Source: CAYJIX01 sp964370375 (lineage in GTDB: Bacteria > Desulfobacterota > Desulfovibrionia > Desulfovibrionales > Desulfovibrionaceae). From it: 31,967 nt of DNA. Positions 1 to 8,007 of this stretch are shown in pieces. The notes beneath the pieces were generated by a model. It had not been told where the DNA came from. It ran no database searches and saw only the letters and a program-made list of their open reading frames with translations. How positions within the stretch are numbered: position 1 is the stretch's first letter; every line of letters starts with the position of its first letter. The position numbers and the translations under genes are program-made. Location of the stretch: NCBI GenBank assembly GCA_964370375.1, contig CAYJIX010000023.1, positions 1-31,967 on the forward strand. The letters are read 5' to 3'.

Positions 1-149
1 GGACAGGCTGTTCAAAACGGACAGGCTGTTCAAAAAGGGTAAGATGCGAGGAGGGCGAAGTTTTTTTGCGGAGCGGAGTTTATTTAGACATAAATGACCG
101 GAGCAAAAAACGAGCCCGACAAAGCAGATTGCCCTTTTGGGGCAGCCTG
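1..149 (-). repeat. Intergenic hairpin repeat element, copy 1 (with an extra terminal repeat)
   Basis: The full element is 22-149, 128 bp. Read on the minus strand it starts directly after the tupB stop codon with CAGGCTGCCCCAAAAGGGC and ends with CCCTTTTTGAACAGCCTG, so its ends are imperfect inverted repeats. A second copy of the distal end lies at 1-17, so the terminal repeat is duplicated and the repeat may continue outside the window. The inside is a long imperfect palindrome centred near 95-105. The same family occurs at 20807-20888, 25791-25918 and 31682-31805. It may act as the 3' end of the tupB transcript; that is inference. Confidence 0.8.
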
Positions 150-845
150 TCAGGTGGTGATGCGACGGCGCAACATACTAAGTCCAAAATTAAGCACAAA
201 GGCAATGCCCACAAGCACAATACCCAAAGCAATGCTGCGCGCATAATCGCCTTTGCCTGTTTCTAGCGTTATAGCAGTGGTGATGGTTCGGGTTACCCAT
301 TTGATATTGCCCCCCACCAGCATAGAAATGCCCACCTCAGAAACCACGCGCCCAAAGGCCGTGATACAGGCGGCCAAAAGGTACAGGCGGATCTCCCATA
401 AGGTAGAACACAAGGTTTGCCATGGGCTTGCCCCTAGGGTGTGCAGGGTTGGGACAAGGCGTTTATCGGCCTGTTCCACGGCAAGGCAGGTATGGGCTAT
501 CACAATGGGCAGGCCAAGCAGGGCCAGACCAATGGCAATGCCGGGAATTGTAAAAAGCAGGTTCAGCTCTGCCCAAGGCCCTTGACGTGCCAAAAGCAGA
601 TAGACCAAAAGTCCAAGCACAACGGTAGGGAACGAAAGGGCAGTATCCACAAGGAGCCTACACAAACGACGCCCGGGAAAATGGCAATAGCCAAGGATAA
701 AGCCTAGCGGAACACCTGCTACGATACAGGCAATCATGGCTAGACCTGAGCTTGACAACGTGGCCCAAACAGCAGCAAAGGTTTCGGCATCACCTTCAGA
801 CAGCAGGCGGAACGCTTCCACAAAACCCTGCGAGATGGTGCTCAT
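150..845 (-). CDS. tupB: Tungstate/molybdate-type ABC transporter permease (TupB-like)
   Basis: Integral membrane permease of 231 aa, predicted to move an oxyanion (tungstate by family resemblance) across the inner membrane with a periplasmic binding protein and an ATPase. Several hydrophobic segments are visible. The stretch GRVVSEVGISMLVGGNI, followed by TRTITTAITLETGKGDYA, is the conserved cytoplasmic coupling region typical of TupB/WtpB permeases. The length fits the family. The start ATG at 845 follows an AAGG-like site and lies 12 bp after the upstream gene, so it is probably the last gene of an operon with 858-1397 and 1413-2582. The expected partners tupA and tupC are not next to it: downstream, a repeat element begins right at the stop codon. 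Tungsten enzymes such as formate dehydrogenases are common in sulfate reducers, which fits. Permease is nearly certain; the substrate is less so. Confidence 0.82.
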   Translation of the reverse strand: MSTISQGFVEAFRLLSEGDAETFAAVWATLSSSGLAMIACIVAGVPLGFILGYCHFPGRRLCRLLVDTALSFPTVVLGLLVYLLLARQGPWAELNLLFTIPGIAIGLALLGLPIVIAHTCLAVEQADKRLVPTLHTLGASPWQTLCSTLWEIRLYLLAACITAFGRVVSEVGISMLVGGNIKWVTRTITTAITLETGKGDYARSIALGIVLVGIAFVLNFGLSMLRRRITT

Positions 846-857
846 ACGCCTGTTGCC

Positions 858-1397
858 TTATTGGAAAAGGTATCTGTAGCGTACTGCAAGGCCGTCAGTC
901 TTTTCAATAATGGTGGCAGCCACATTATCCACTTGGTCAGGGGTTAATAGGCCAAGCTCGCTCACCAGAAAATGGCGCAAGGTTGTTTCGGACTGCGAAA
1001 ACAACCAGATCACTGAATAGGCAGATCCAACCCCGGGGCGGCTTTCAAATTCCGGCTTGGTAGCAAGCAGCACACGGATTTTGGGCACATCGTCTTCGCT
1101 CAACTCAAAAAGGTTGCTGGCGTTGAACGTTTCTTTAAGGCGCATGGCTAAACGTGAACCGATACTGTCAGTGCCATCAAATTCGATGGTTACAGGCGTG
1201 CTTCTCTCCACAGCTTTGGCAGGGGTGTCTTGAATAGCCACAGCTCCTTCAGCTGCACTGGCAAGGTAGGGTGCAAAAAGCAAAGCAAAAGCCATGATAA
1301 TCACACTGCGCATACAAACAGCAAACTGGGCAGCAATCTGTGTTGAGCAGGCACGCCCTGGGAACGATTTCTTTAAAAGCCTTGTACGTGTGTTCAT
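858..1397 (-). CDS. Exported protein of unknown function
   Basis: Not recognised. It is a 179-aa protein with an unusually long N-terminal region ending in a hydrophobic segment (about residues 30-46) and a signal-peptidase-like site at residues 45-48 (LASA, then AEG), so the mature part of about 130 aa is probably periplasmic. The body is soluble and mixed alpha/beta in character; its best-conserved-looking stretches are around RPGVGSAYSVIWLF and the C-terminal KTDGLAVRYRYLF. The ATG at 1397 has a well-placed GGAG, so the long n-region is probably real, although an internal start at Met29 is possible. It lies 15 bp after the MFS gene and 12 bp before the TupB-like permease. It is too short for, and does not resemble, the tungstate-binding protein TupA. 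Confidence 0.7.
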   Translation of the reverse strand: MNTRTRLLKKSFPGRACSTQIAAQFAVCMRSVIIMAFALLFAPYLASAAEGAVAIQDTPAKAVERSTPVTIEFDGTDSIGSRLAMRLKETFNASNLFELSEDDVPKIRVLLATKPEFESRPGVGSAYSVIWLFSQSETTLRHFLVSELGLLTPDQVDNVAATIIEKTDGLAVRYRYLFQ

Positions 1398-1412
1398 AAA
1401 GACTCCATATTT

Positions 1413-2582
1413 TTATACTTGATATTTTTTGATCTCTTTCGTGATATATTGGACAAGTATGAGCGAAATGGCTGTTAAAGCCATGCCCCCATAAAACGGC
1501 CATTTATAGCTCCACGTCATCCACATCCAGCCGCCTAGGGCGGGCACAATGACCGCGCTTAGGTGATTGATGGTTTGGGCCACAGCCATGCTTGGGGCAA
1601 TGTCTTCTTTATACGCAATTTTTTGAAAAAACGTGCGCACAGCAAAGGAAAAATTAAACACTAAGCAGTCTATGACGTACAAAAGTGATACCACAACCGC
1701 GTTTTCAGTATAAGCGTAGCCAAAAAAAACCACAAGTGCCGTGATGTATTCGGTTGTAAGTAAAGCCCTTTCACCAAACCAGTTGATACATTTACCGATA
1801 AAAGGGTTTAAAAACCAGTTTGCCAAATAATTGAACATAAACAGCACAGAAATAGTGCGCACAGAAAAATCAAATTTTTCCACAAGTAAAAACAAGGCAA
1901 ACACGGTAAAAATGATACGTCGTGCCCCCATAAGGAAGGTAAGGATATAAAAAAGCCAGTATCTGGAGCGTAAAACAAGCTTTTTGCGCTGAACAGGTAA
2001 GGAGGGGTTTGAGGGATTGATAAAAAGGCACGTTATGCCAAAGCCCATGCCTATAACGCCCACAATGGAAAAAAGCCAGGTAAAAGGCAAGTTTTCTGAA
2101 AAAACAAAGACAAAAACCGAGGCCAATAAACTGCCGCTTGCAGCAAGGCCGCGCATCTTGCCCATGATAAGCGGTGCCTGACTTAGGTCAAAATATTGCA
2201 ACATAAGGGATTGGCTTATGGATTCAAAATAATGAAAGCCAAAGGACATGAGCAGAGTTGTAAACAAAATTGGCGTAAAGGCAGGAAAAAATCCCGTCAA
2301 AAACGTGCCAAGCCCTGTGGCAATAACGGCATACACCATCAGCCTGTCTTCACGCATAAAGAGCAGTAAAGGGATGAGCGTGAAACCTAAAAGACCCGGG
2401 ATTTCACGTACAGATTGAATAATTCCGTTTTCTGTGGCAGAAAGTTCTGCTGCTTGCACGGCAAAATTGGTGTAAAGCAGTGTCCAGCCTTGAAAACCCA
2501 CCGTGCACCCAAACGTGGCCAAGAACAAAAACATGTACATTTTTGCATCGGATCCTTCTGGAGCCTTGGGTACAAAAAACAT
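1413..2582 (-). CDS. Major facilitator superfamily transporter
   Basis: A 389-aa polytopic membrane protein with about 12 hydrophobic segments in two halves, joined by a basic loop near residues 195-208 (PVQRKKLVLRSR). Length and topology fit MFS permeases of 12 transmembrane helices, and the loop between helices 2 and 3 carries a degenerate MFS motif. The substrate cannot be read from sequence. The start at 2582 has a strong AGGAG six bases upstream. It appears to be the first gene of an operon with the exported protein at 858-1397 and the TupB-like permease. The upstream 100 bases have an AT-rich stretch but no convincing promoter hexamers. Confidence 0.85.
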   Translation of the reverse strand: MFFVPKAPEGSDAKMYMFLFLATFGCTVGFQGWTLLYTNFAVQAAELSATENGIIQSVREIPGLLGFTLIPLLLFMREDRLMVYAVIATGLGTFLTGFFPAFTPILFTTLLMSFGFHYFESISQSLMLQYFDLSQAPLIMGKMRGLAASGSLLASVFVFVFSENLPFTWLFSIVGVIGMGFGITCLFINPSNPSLPVQRKKLVLRSRYWLFYILTFLMGARRIIFTVFALFLLVEKFDFSVRTISVLFMFNYLANWFLNPFIGKCINWFGERALLTTEYITALVVFFGYAYTENAVVVSLLYVIDCLVFNFSFAVRTFFQKIAYKEDIAPSMAVAQTINHLSAVIVPALGGWMWMTWSYKWPFYGGMALTAISLILVQYITKEIKKYQV

Positions 2583-2680
2583 AATTTCTCCTAAAGCAAG
2601 CTATACGATAAAATCGGGACAAGGTGCTGCCAGGTTGGCAGTATAACTGGGTGGGATAGTGTTGTTTTGTGCTATAAAAA

Positions 2681-2724
2681 TTTTAGGCAGTGGCGACATA
2701 TTGCTGTGCCGGCACTGCCTAAAA
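2681..2724 (-). terminator. Rho-independent terminator of the dsrMKJOP operon (possibly bidirectional)
   Basis: A perfect 12-bp inverted repeat, TTTTAGGCAGTG at 2681-2692 and CACTGCCTAAAA at 2713-2724, with a 20-base loop. On the minus strand the stem is followed by an AAAATTTTTATA run. It lies about 55 bases after the dsrP stop codon and separates dsr from the MFS operon on the same strand. A second, weaker inverted repeat (GAGCATA/TATGCTC, about 2737-2765) lies between it and dsrP. Confidence 0.8.
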
Positions 2725-2777
2725 AATGGTGTTGCAGAGCATAGTGAGTATGGACGTTGTATGCTCACACTTTTGTA

Positions 2778-3941
2778 TTAAAACGTGCCTGTTTCCTTTT
2801 TCACCTCAAGGGCTATTTTCCATAAAACAGTGATGATAAGTCCACCAATGCCGTACACGCCAAGGCCGATAACAATTTCCGGCAAGGTTGGGATGTATTC
2901 CGCATAGGTTTCAAAGGGGGTAGGCGTAAAACCACCGATAAGCAGGCCAAGCCCCTTATCAATCCATGAGGCCACAACCAGCATGATAAGCGCCCAAGGC
3001 AGGATGTTTTGGTTGTAGCGCAATGAGGGTGGGATAAGTAAGGCAAGTGACATGAAGGCAAAAACAGCTGCTGTCCACATCCAGCCATTGACCCAAGAAA
3101 GGTGGCCATCATGACCTGCAAACAAAAAGACCATGGGATGCTGGTGTCCTGGGATGCCGCTGTAAAAAGCTGTAAATACTTCTAAAAGATAGAAGAACAC
3201 GTTGATACACATGGCATAGGTGATGATGGTGGACAAGGTTTTCATGGCTTCACGCCCGGGCTCAAACCCTGTTACACGGCGTACCGCCATGAGCAGCAAC
3301 ATAAGGATAGCAGGCCCTGAACAAAACGCAGAAACCAGAAAACGGGCCGCCATAATGGCTGTCAGCCAATAGTGACGCCCTGGCAAGCCTGCATACAAAA
3401 AGGCAGTCACCGTATGGATAGAAACAGCCCAAAAAATGGAAAGGTATACCAAGGGCTTGATCCATTTTGGGGGGTCGATTTCGTGGCGTTCGCTTTCAAG
3501 GGTAACCCAGCCGATAAGCAGGTTCAGCACAAGATAGCCTGAAAGCACCATCATGTCCCAAAACATAACAGAGGTTGGCGTTGGGTTGAGCATGACATTG
3601 AGCATTCTTTGCGGTTGACCCAAGTCCACCACAATAAAAAGCATGCACATAATAACAGCGCCAACAGCCATAAATTCACCAAAAATGATAATGCGTTTAA
3701 ACTGCTTGTAATGGTGAAAATAGGCAGGCAAAACCAGCATCACAGCTGATGCGGCAACACCCACAAAGTACGTGAACTGCGAGATGTAAAAACCCCAAGA
3801 AACGTCACGGCTAAGGCCTGTAATTTGTAAGCCCATAACGGCTTGCGCAATATAGACCAAAAAGCCAATGCCAATGACAGTGCTCAAAAAACCCAGCCAA
3901 AGGTAGTAGCGGGGCTTACTTTTGAAAATAAGTTCCAGCAT
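2778..3941 (-). CDS. dsrP: DsrP, NrfD-like integral membrane subunit of the DsrMKJOP complex
   Basis: A 387-aa polytopic membrane protein of the NrfD/PsrC family, with about ten hydrophobic helices. In the DsrMKJOP complex it is thought to exchange electrons between the menaquinone pool and the periplasmic iron-sulfur protein DsrO. Typical features are the N-terminal SKPRYYLWLGFL, the loop VDLGQPQRMLNVMLNPTPTS and the tail FTPTPFETYAEYIPTLPEI, which is characteristic of DsrP. A GGGGG ribosome site lies before the ATG at 3941, 8 bp after the dsrO stop. It is the last gene of the M-K-J-O-P operon and is followed by a strong terminator. The assignment is firm because sequence and gene order agree. 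Confidence 0.96.
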   Translation of the reverse strand: MLELIFKSKPRYYLWLGFLSTVIGIGFLVYIAQAVMGLQITGLSRDVSWGFYISQFTYFVGVAASAVMLVLPAYFHHYKQFKRIIIFGEFMAVGAVIMCMLFIVVDLGQPQRMLNVMLNPTPTSVMFWDMMVLSGYLVLNLLIGWVTLESERHEIDPPKWIKPLVYLSIFWAVSIHTVTAFLYAGLPGRHYWLTAIMAARFLVSAFCSGPAILMLLLMAVRRVTGFEPGREAMKTLSTIITYAMCINVFFYLLEVFTAFYSGIPGHQHPMVFLFAGHDGHLSWVNGWMWTAAVFAFMSLALLIPPSLRYNQNILPWALIMLVVASWIDKGLGLLIGGFTPTPFETYAEYIPTLPEIVIGLGVYGIGGLIITVLWKIALEVKKETGTF

Positions 3942-3949
3942 GTTGCCCC

Positions 3950-4735
3950 CTAAATGATGTAGTAAACGCCGGGCCCTGTGCCTAAGGTGGGCTTACGACG
4001 AATGGTGAAGTTTTCAGCCAAAGCTTTGCGAACGGGTGAACCCGGTGCATTAAGGTCGCCAAACACAATGGCACCGTCAGAAGCTTCTACACAGGCAGGC
4101 AGTTGCCCTTTTGCCAGTCGTTGCGGACAAAAAGTGCATTTTTCCACCACGCCGCGTGTTCTGGCAGGGTATTCGGGGTTGATTTTTTCAATAAAGGGTT
4201 TGGGGTCGCGAAAGTTAAAGCTTCGCGCGCCATAAGGGCAACCTGCCATACAAAAACGGCAGCCAATGCAACGGTGCGGATCCATGGCAACGCTCCCGTC
4301 TGCCTGTTTAAACGTGGCCCCTGTAGGGCAAACACGCACACAAGGCGGGTTTTCGCAATGGTTGCACAAAAGCAAGAAGGAGCCATGCTTTACCTTTTCC
4401 GGCAAATACGGGTTGGTATCATCAGGAAAAACTTGATAAAAACCATCGGTCCATATCCACTTTACTTCCTGATTGCCCGGGATGTTTGGTACATTATGTT
4501 CACTGTGGCAGGCGTTGATGATGGCTTCGTAAGCCTTAGGAGAGTTTAATTTACGAGTATCAATGACCATGGCCCAACGGGAAGCTTGGAGCATGTCTTT
4601 AGAATTGCCATACGAGGCTTGTACATTTGCCGCGGCACATTGCGCCGTTTTGCTGGACGAAAGCCCGACAACAGCTCCAGTCCCTATGGCGGCGGCACAC
4701 ACACCGGCAGCTTTAAGGAAATGTCTTCTATCCAT
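3950..4735 (-). CDS. dsrO: DsrO, periplasmic Tat-exported iron-sulfur subunit
   Basis: A 261-aa ferredoxin-type subunit of DsrMKJOP. The start at 4735 is chosen because it gives a classic Tat signal (DRRHFLK, residues 2-8), has an AGGGGAG ribosome site and overlaps the dsrJ stop as TAATG; a longer open frame exists but lacks this logic. Cysteine motifs: C124/127/132/136, C156/159/162/166 and C200/203/215. The fourth cysteine of the last motif is Ser219, and the N-terminal motif keeps only C76. This pattern fits three [4Fe-4S] clusters (see findings). It is expected to pass electrons between DsrJ and DsrP on the periplasmic side. Confidence 0.96.
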   Translation of the reverse strand: MDRRHFLKAAGVCAAAIGTGAVVGLSSSKTAQCAAANVQASYGNSKDMLQASRWAMVIDTRKLNSPKAYEAIINACHSEHNVPNIPGNQEVKWIWTDGFYQVFPDDTNPYLPEKVKHGSFLLLCNHCENPPCVRVCPTGATFKQADGSVAMDPHRCIGCRFCMAGCPYGARSFNFRDPKPFIEKINPEYPARTRGVVEKCTFCPQRLAKGQLPACVEASDGAIVFGDLNAPGSPVRKALAENFTIRRKPTLGTGPGVYYII

Positions 4736-5130
4736 TATTGGTTCTCCCCTGGTGACACGTGGCAGTCCCAGCAGTAGGGCTGAACGTTGTTGGCGTTGTG
4801 GCAGGTATCGCAAAATGCAGCTTTATCGGCATGGCAGGCCATACAGGTATTTTGCAGGCTGACAGCCCAAACTGTGCCGTCAGTGGCAACATAGTCACGT
4901 TTATCAAGGCGAACAGCCTCATCGCGCCATGTGTCCAATAAGGACATGTGCTCGGCACGCATCCATTCTTTAGGTTCAATGCAGGCTTTGCCTGCCTCGC
5001 CAACGGGTAAGGCAAGCTCGGGATAGGGGTAGCTCTTCGGGCCGTAGTCGGCAAGGCTTAACCAAAAAGGAGAAGTAAAGACCACCACCGCAAGAACAAT
5101 ACCAGGTATGATATATTTAGCGTTATACAT
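4735..5130 (-). CDS. dsrJ: DsrJ, triheme cytochrome c
   Basis: A 131-aa periplasmic cytochrome anchored by an uncleaved N-terminal helix (about residues 7-25). Three heme-binding motifs are visible: CMACH (96-100), CDTCH (107-111) and CWDCH (120-124). Cys50 in GKACIEPKEWM matches the conserved non-CXXCH cysteine that in studied DsrJ proteins serves as an unusual axial heme ligand; Met57 or Met62 are candidates for the methionine ligand. It lies 3 bp after dsrK and overlaps dsrO by one base. It is expected to relay electrons within the DsrMKJOP complex on the periplasmic face. Confidence 0.96.
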   Translation of the reverse strand: MYNAKYIIPGIVLAVVVFTSPFWLSLADYGPKSYPYPELALPVGEAGKACIEPKEWMRAEHMSLLDTWRDEAVRLDKRDYVATDGTVWAVSLQNTCMACHADKAAFCDTCHNANNVQPYCWDCHVSPGENQ

Positions 5131-5133
5131 AGC

Positions 5134-6759
5134 TTAGGCGTCTCCTTCGGTGCTTGGCGCGTTTGGCAAATCTTCTTGACGCATGTCCATGGTACGGGGC
5201 TCTTCACCCTTCATCACAAGCGCGTTGGCCACAAGTTCGTGCAGCCCGCTCACCGTCACCCCCGGTGCCCAATAATCGGCAAGGGGCGGCAAGGTTGCCC
5301 TGTCAAGCGCGCAAATGCAGCTCATCCAATTGACATCATGCTTTTGCTGTACATAGCGCAAGGCGTTGCCGCGAGGAAAGCCTGCCCGTAGCCGTAATTC
5401 CATAATTTCTTCAGTATTTAAACCAGACCCTGAACCACAACAAAACGTTTCTTCACGGATGGTGCGCTCAGGCATTTCAACAAAATTATTACACACAGCT
5501 TTAAGGATACTGCGCGGCTCATCAAGCAGCCCCATGGCCCGTGCCGGATTGCAAGAATCATGGAAGGTTGTCACAATATGGTCATTGCGTGAAGGGTCTA
5601 AATTCAACTTGTTGTGATGGATAAGGTCTGCCGTAAATTCGGCAATGTGCACCATTTTTGTGGCAGCAGCATTGCTAAAACGGGTGCCCGTAATGGGTGA
5701 TGTGGGCACATCCATCATGCCCTTTGGTGCCGGCCCGTTATAGGTGCTCATGTACTGGTTGACCACCCGCCACATATGACCACATTCGCCGCCTAAAATC
5801 CATTTTGAACCCAAGCGTTCAGCCTCGGCATACATTTTGGCGTTGAGCTTTTTAGCCATGTCAAAGGACACAAAGGAACCAAAATTGCCGCCTTCAGAGG
5901 CGTAGGTGGATAAGGTATAATCAAGGCCAAGCTCATGAAACAGCATCAAATAGCCCATGAAGGTATAGATGCCCGGCTCGGCAAAAACATCACCTGAGGG
6001 TGTGATAAAAAGGATTTCGTGGCCTTTTTCGTTGAACGGAGGTTCAATGGTGATCCCTGTGATGGCTTCAATATCTTCGCAAAGAAATTCAACAATCTCT
6101 TTAAAAGCATGGGGCTGAATCCCAAGGTGGTTGCCTGTGCGGTTACAATTGGCCACAGGTTCCATAACCCAGTTGATACCAAGGCCAAGCTCGTACAACA
6201 ATTCACGCACAATGGCTGTGATTTCGGCCGTATCTATGCCATAGGGGCAAAAGAGCGAGCAGCGTCTGCACTCTGTGCACTGATACGCGTAGAAAAACCA
6301 TTCCTTGATAACGTCTTTGTCAAGCTTGCGCGCGCCCACAAGTTTACCAAGGAGCTTTCCTGCAGTGGTAAAATCCTTGCGATAAACAGAGCGCAACAAT
6401 TCTGCACGAAGCACAGGCATGTTTTTTGGGTCGCCAGTACCTAAAAAGAAATGGCATTTGTCAGCACAAGCACCGCAACGCACACAAGAGTCTAAAAAGA
6501 CTTTTAATGAACGATGCTTGGCTAAACGCTCTTCAAGGCCTTTGTGGATGATTTCTTCCCAATTTTCAGGAAGGTTCCAATCTTCATCATCCGGACGCCA
6601 TTCATGTGGATGGGGCATGTTCATTTTCTGCATGATATCCACTTTAGCCGGATAGCAGAAGTTGCCGGGCTTAAACTCCGGCTTGACATCCATCCAGGAA
6701 GCATTGGGAAAGGCTGCACTTTGTGCAATCAATTCTTGAGGGGGGGGCAGTTTGGACAT
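5134..6759 (-). CDS. dsrK: DsrK, HdrD-like cytoplasmic iron-sulfur subunit
   Basis: A 541-aa heterodisulfide-reductase-like subunit, the presumed catalytic part of DsrMKJOP that reduces the DsrC trisulfide formed by dissimilatory sulfite reductase. Two [4Fe-4S] motifs are visible: C92/95/98/102 and C161/164/167/171. The C-terminal half carries CCG-type cysteines for a noncubane cluster: GGEC (326), HDSCNPAR (403), CCG (440-442) and CIC (481/483). The start at 6759 is chosen for a perfect AAGGAG six bases upstream and the usual DsrK N-terminus (MSKLPPPQEL); the open frame continues 29 codons further into dsrM. dsrM ends 10 bp upstream. Confidence 0.96.
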   Translation of the reverse strand: MSKLPPPQELIAQSAAFPNASWMDVKPEFKPGNFCYPAKVDIMQKMNMPHPHEWRPDDEDWNLPENWEEIIHKGLEERLAKHRSLKVFLDSCVRCGACADKCHFFLGTGDPKNMPVLRAELLRSVYRKDFTTAGKLLGKLVGARKLDKDVIKEWFFYAYQCTECRRCSLFCPYGIDTAEITAIVRELLYELGLGINWVMEPVANCNRTGNHLGIQPHAFKEIVEFLCEDIEAITGITIEPPFNEKGHEILFITPSGDVFAEPGIYTFMGYLMLFHELGLDYTLSTYASEGGNFGSFVSFDMAKKLNAKMYAEAERLGSKWILGGECGHMWRVVNQYMSTYNGPAPKGMMDVPTSPITGTRFSNAAATKMVHIAEFTADLIHHNKLNLDPSRNDHIVTTFHDSCNPARAMGLLDEPRSILKAVCNNFVEMPERTIREETFCCGSGSGLNTEEIMELRLRAGFPRGNALRYVQQKHDVNWMSCICALDRATLPPLADYWAPGVTVSGLHELVANALVMKGEEPRTMDMRQEDLPNAPSTEGDA

Positions 6760-6769
6760 GTAAACTCCT

Positions 6770-7852
6770 TCACTGGGCTGGGACCGGCTGGGTGGGGGAT
6801 GCAACATCAGGCGCAGTATCTTCATCGGTCTGAGCTTGTGATGCACCCTCTGCCTCGATCATGGCAGAGGTTTTATCTACTGGTAAACCAACCTCTTCCA
6901 TATTTTCACGAAAATCGTCTTCATAAGCTGCGTAGGTGTGGTACTTTGCCTTGGTATTCCATGGATTTTCATGGCGTACCTCACGGGTATTACAGGGCAT
7001 ATTTCGCGTTGGCGACAAAAATACTCCGCCCATGTGCATGAGTTTGCTAAAAGGAAAGTACATAAGCAGTGCGCTTAAAAAGGTAAGGTGCACAAAAAAG
7101 ATGGGGTCAAGCCCTTCAACCGATTGCGGTGAAAAACGCACAAGCCCCATGATAAAGACTTTCGCTTGTGCCACATCGATTTTGTCAAGGTGACGCATGC
7201 AAATCCCTGACCCCACAAGGCCAAAGAGCAAAAAGAGCGGAAAATAATCATTGGCCAACGAAATATAGCGCACGCGGGGGTTGACCAAGCGGCGAAGGAG
7301 CAAAAAGCCAAGGGCAACAACAATGACCAGATCGCTCATGAAAAAGCGCGGAACGCCAATTTGCATGATGCCGTCAAAAAATTCTATCCACGTTAAAACA
7401 ACGGGAACAGGCTCAAGGAAAAAGCGGAAATGTCGGATAAAAATCAGCAAGAAACAGTAGTGGAAAAGCAGCGCGAAAACCCAAAGCCATTTGGATGAAT
7501 AATAAATAATCCTTGGACCTTCAGAACGCACTTCGGCATGCGTGTTGCGAAAAAGCGACCTAAAAAGCAACACTTCGAGTAGCATTCGCCCAAAAACTCC
7601 GGCTTTGCTAAAGGGCGCGTCAAGCCTGCTTGGCTTGATAAAATCAAGGGATTTTTGCTGCCCACCGGTGGTTGGAATGGCAAAGGGCACAGGGGATTTG
7701 CCCCAATGCACAATCTTTGCAATAAAACCACCAATAAATACAACCACCGCAAAGAGCGGTAAGGCCATGCCAAACACGTACTCAAAGCCGGAGGAAGCAC
7801 CATACCAGGCAACAAGTCCGATAACTAGGGCTGCCACGAATGATAGGATCAT
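6770..7852 (-). CDS. dsrM: DsrM, NarI-like heme b membrane subunit
   Basis: A 360-aa membrane protein of the nitrate reductase gamma-subunit (NarI) type, proposed to bind two b hemes and link the quinone pool to DsrK. The hydrophobic segments lie roughly at 1-22, 28-48, 122-142, 165-187, 205-222 and 255-275, with histidines in membrane segments (for example WVFALLFHYCFLL and FFVHLTFLSALLM). After the last helix a hydrophilic tail of about 80 aa ends in a low-complexity stretch rich in Ala, Asp, Pro and Gln. A CNT followed by ENPWNTK is typical of the DsrM C-terminal region. First gene of the operon; an AGGAG lies about 10 bases before the ATG. Confidence 0.96.
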   Translation of the reverse strand: MILSFVAALVIGLVAWYGASSGFEYVFGMALPLFAVVVFIGGFIAKIVHWGKSPVPFAIPTTGGQQKSLDFIKPSRLDAPFSKAGVFGRMLLEVLLFRSLFRNTHAEVRSEGPRIIYYSSKWLWVFALLFHYCFLLIFIRHFRFFLEPVPVVLTWIEFFDGIMQIGVPRFFMSDLVIVVALGFLLLRRLVNPRVRYISLANDYFPLFLLFGLVGSGICMRHLDKIDVAQAKVFIMGLVRFSPQSVEGLDPIFFVHLTFLSALLMYFPFSKLMHMGGVFLSPTRNMPCNTREVRHENPWNTKAKYHTYAAYEDDFRENMEEVGLPVDKTSAMIEAEGASQAQTDEDTAPDVASPTQPVPAQ

Positions 7853-7931
7853 GCCTGTCTCACTCCTGTATAAAGTTAGTGAACCCTTAAGCCCAAATAT
7901 GCTCAGGCTTATCTCTTAAATCTTTTAGGTA

Positions 7932-7961
7932 GCTATAAAAGACTGTATATTCGCGATACAA
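7932..7961 (-). promoter_or_regulatory. Candidate promoter of the dsrMKJOP operon
   Basis: On the minus strand TTGTAT (7956-7961) and TATAGC (7932-7937) are 18 bases apart, within the 155-base gap between the RsbRD_N-like gene and dsrM. An almost symmetrical TATCGCGAATA lies over the -35 region and could be a regulator site. The hexamers are imperfect, so read-through from the upstream gene is an alternative. Confidence 0.35.
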
Positions 7962-8007
7962 TCTCCACTTCTTATAACATGTACATATAAAAGCGTGCAG
8001 TACGCTA

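Noticed and set aside
1..39. A CRISPR-like array from the doubled CAGGCTGTTCAAAA repeat
   Set aside because: Only two units 18 bases apart, with no spacers of constant length; the second unit is the end of the larger element.
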